From: JAOUFP01 sp963801505
GTDB lineage: Bacteria > Nitrospirota > Thermodesulfovibrionia > Thermodesulfovibrionales > UBA6898
Length of the DNA stretch: 64,000 nucleotides
Assembly: GCA_963801505.1 (NCBI GenBank)
Contig: CAWDEY010000002.1
Span: forward strand, 31,913 to 95,912
Reading direction: 5' to 3'
The notes under the pieces are model-generated. The model ran no database searches and had not been told where the DNA came from. It saw nothing but the letters and a program-made list of their open reading frames with translations. The position numbers were made by a program, and so were the translations under genes. This document shows, piece by piece, positions 63,891 to 64,000 of this stretch. The stretch's first letter is position 1, and every line of letters starts with the position of its first letter.

Positions 63891-63958
63891 ACTACTACAA
63901 TTTCACTACGGCAGGTAAACGCAAAGGGGTATTGACAGGCTGCAACCCTTGATTTTAA

Positions 63959-64000
63959 TGGTGGTCCCAACGGGAGTCGAACCCGTGTTTTAGCCTTGAG
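63959..64000 (-). tRNA. tRNA-Glu, 3' half (cut by window edge)
   Basis: The last 42 bases are the 3' part of a tRNA on the minus strand: T arm ACGGG-TTCGACT-CCCGT, acceptor TGGGACC, discriminator A and encoded CCA. Between the anticodon stem (GGCTA) and the T stem lies AAAC, a four-base variable region as in tRNA-Glu. The first visible bases are then anticodon CTC followed by AA. tRNA-Glu(CTC) fits; the 5' half would be needed to prove it. Confidence 0.8.

Noticed and set aside
63959..64000. tmRNA 3' end
   Set aside because: TTCGACT and CCACCA also occur in tmRNA, but the seven-base TGGGACC acceptor, four-base variable region and CTC-AA loop fit tRNA-Glu better.

Overview
The window looks like a chromosomal stretch of a moderate-GC, Gram-negative-type bacterium. 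It has an outer-membrane secretion system, an AsmA/YdbH-like protein, lipoproteins with lipoboxes and a type IV pilus assembly cluster. The gene mix (PPi-type phosphofructokinase, a DHH-CBS-nucleotidyltransferase fusion, a full gspC-N cluster, pilMNOPQ, a thioredoxin/polyferredoxin cluster, and many dispersed intergenic repeats) suggests Nitrospirota or a deltaproteobacterial lineage. That is an inference; no rRNA is present to settle it.

Layout. 1-6.9 kb: 3' end of a PPi-type phosphofructokinase with a strong terminator, a Cas3 helicase fragment, a minus-strand redox cluster (NapH-like polyferredoxin, thioredoxin-DsbD membrane protein, YyaL/DUF255 protein) and a PilZ protein. 6.9-16.4 kb: tRNA nucleotidyltransferase fusion, GAF-GGDEF cyclase, Pit phosphate transporter with its DUF47 partner, and aroB/aroK/aroC. 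16.6-27.5 kb: a complete type II secretion operon, gspC to gspN. 27.8-38 kb: a repeat-rich membrane-anchored solenoid protein, two lipoproteins, a badly broken pilQ and intact pilP-O-N-M. 38-43.7 kb: truB, nrnA, rbfA, infB, with rpmB-dciA divergent. 43.9-51.4 kb: clpX, clpP, tig, with polA and a DUF4912 protein divergent. 51.4-60.7 kb: TIGR02757 protein, kup preceded by a c-di-AMP (ydaO-type) riboswitch, rnr, and a DUF1318-YdbH pair. 60.8-64 kb: a decayed accessory strip (Cas1 remnant, VapBC with truncated toxin, Hsp20, ParE remnant, RelE/Phd pair, HsdR remnant) ending at a tRNA-Glu gene.

Themes. pilM and gspC share an unusual promoter block (TGGTAATC) placed so that transcripts would begin at the start codon, which suggests co-regulated leaderless transcription of pilus and secretion operons. 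The gspC 5' end and promoter are duplicated around the solenoid gene. At least six repeat families sit at gene ends; one supplies a gene's stop codon, one truncates vapC, and a G-rich one lies in frame inside the pre-sequences of two pseudopilins. Several conserved genes (yyaL, polA, rnr) carry single extra C/G bases that may be sequencing errors. pilQ has at least six frame changes and looks decayed, or is a locally poor stretch of sequence.
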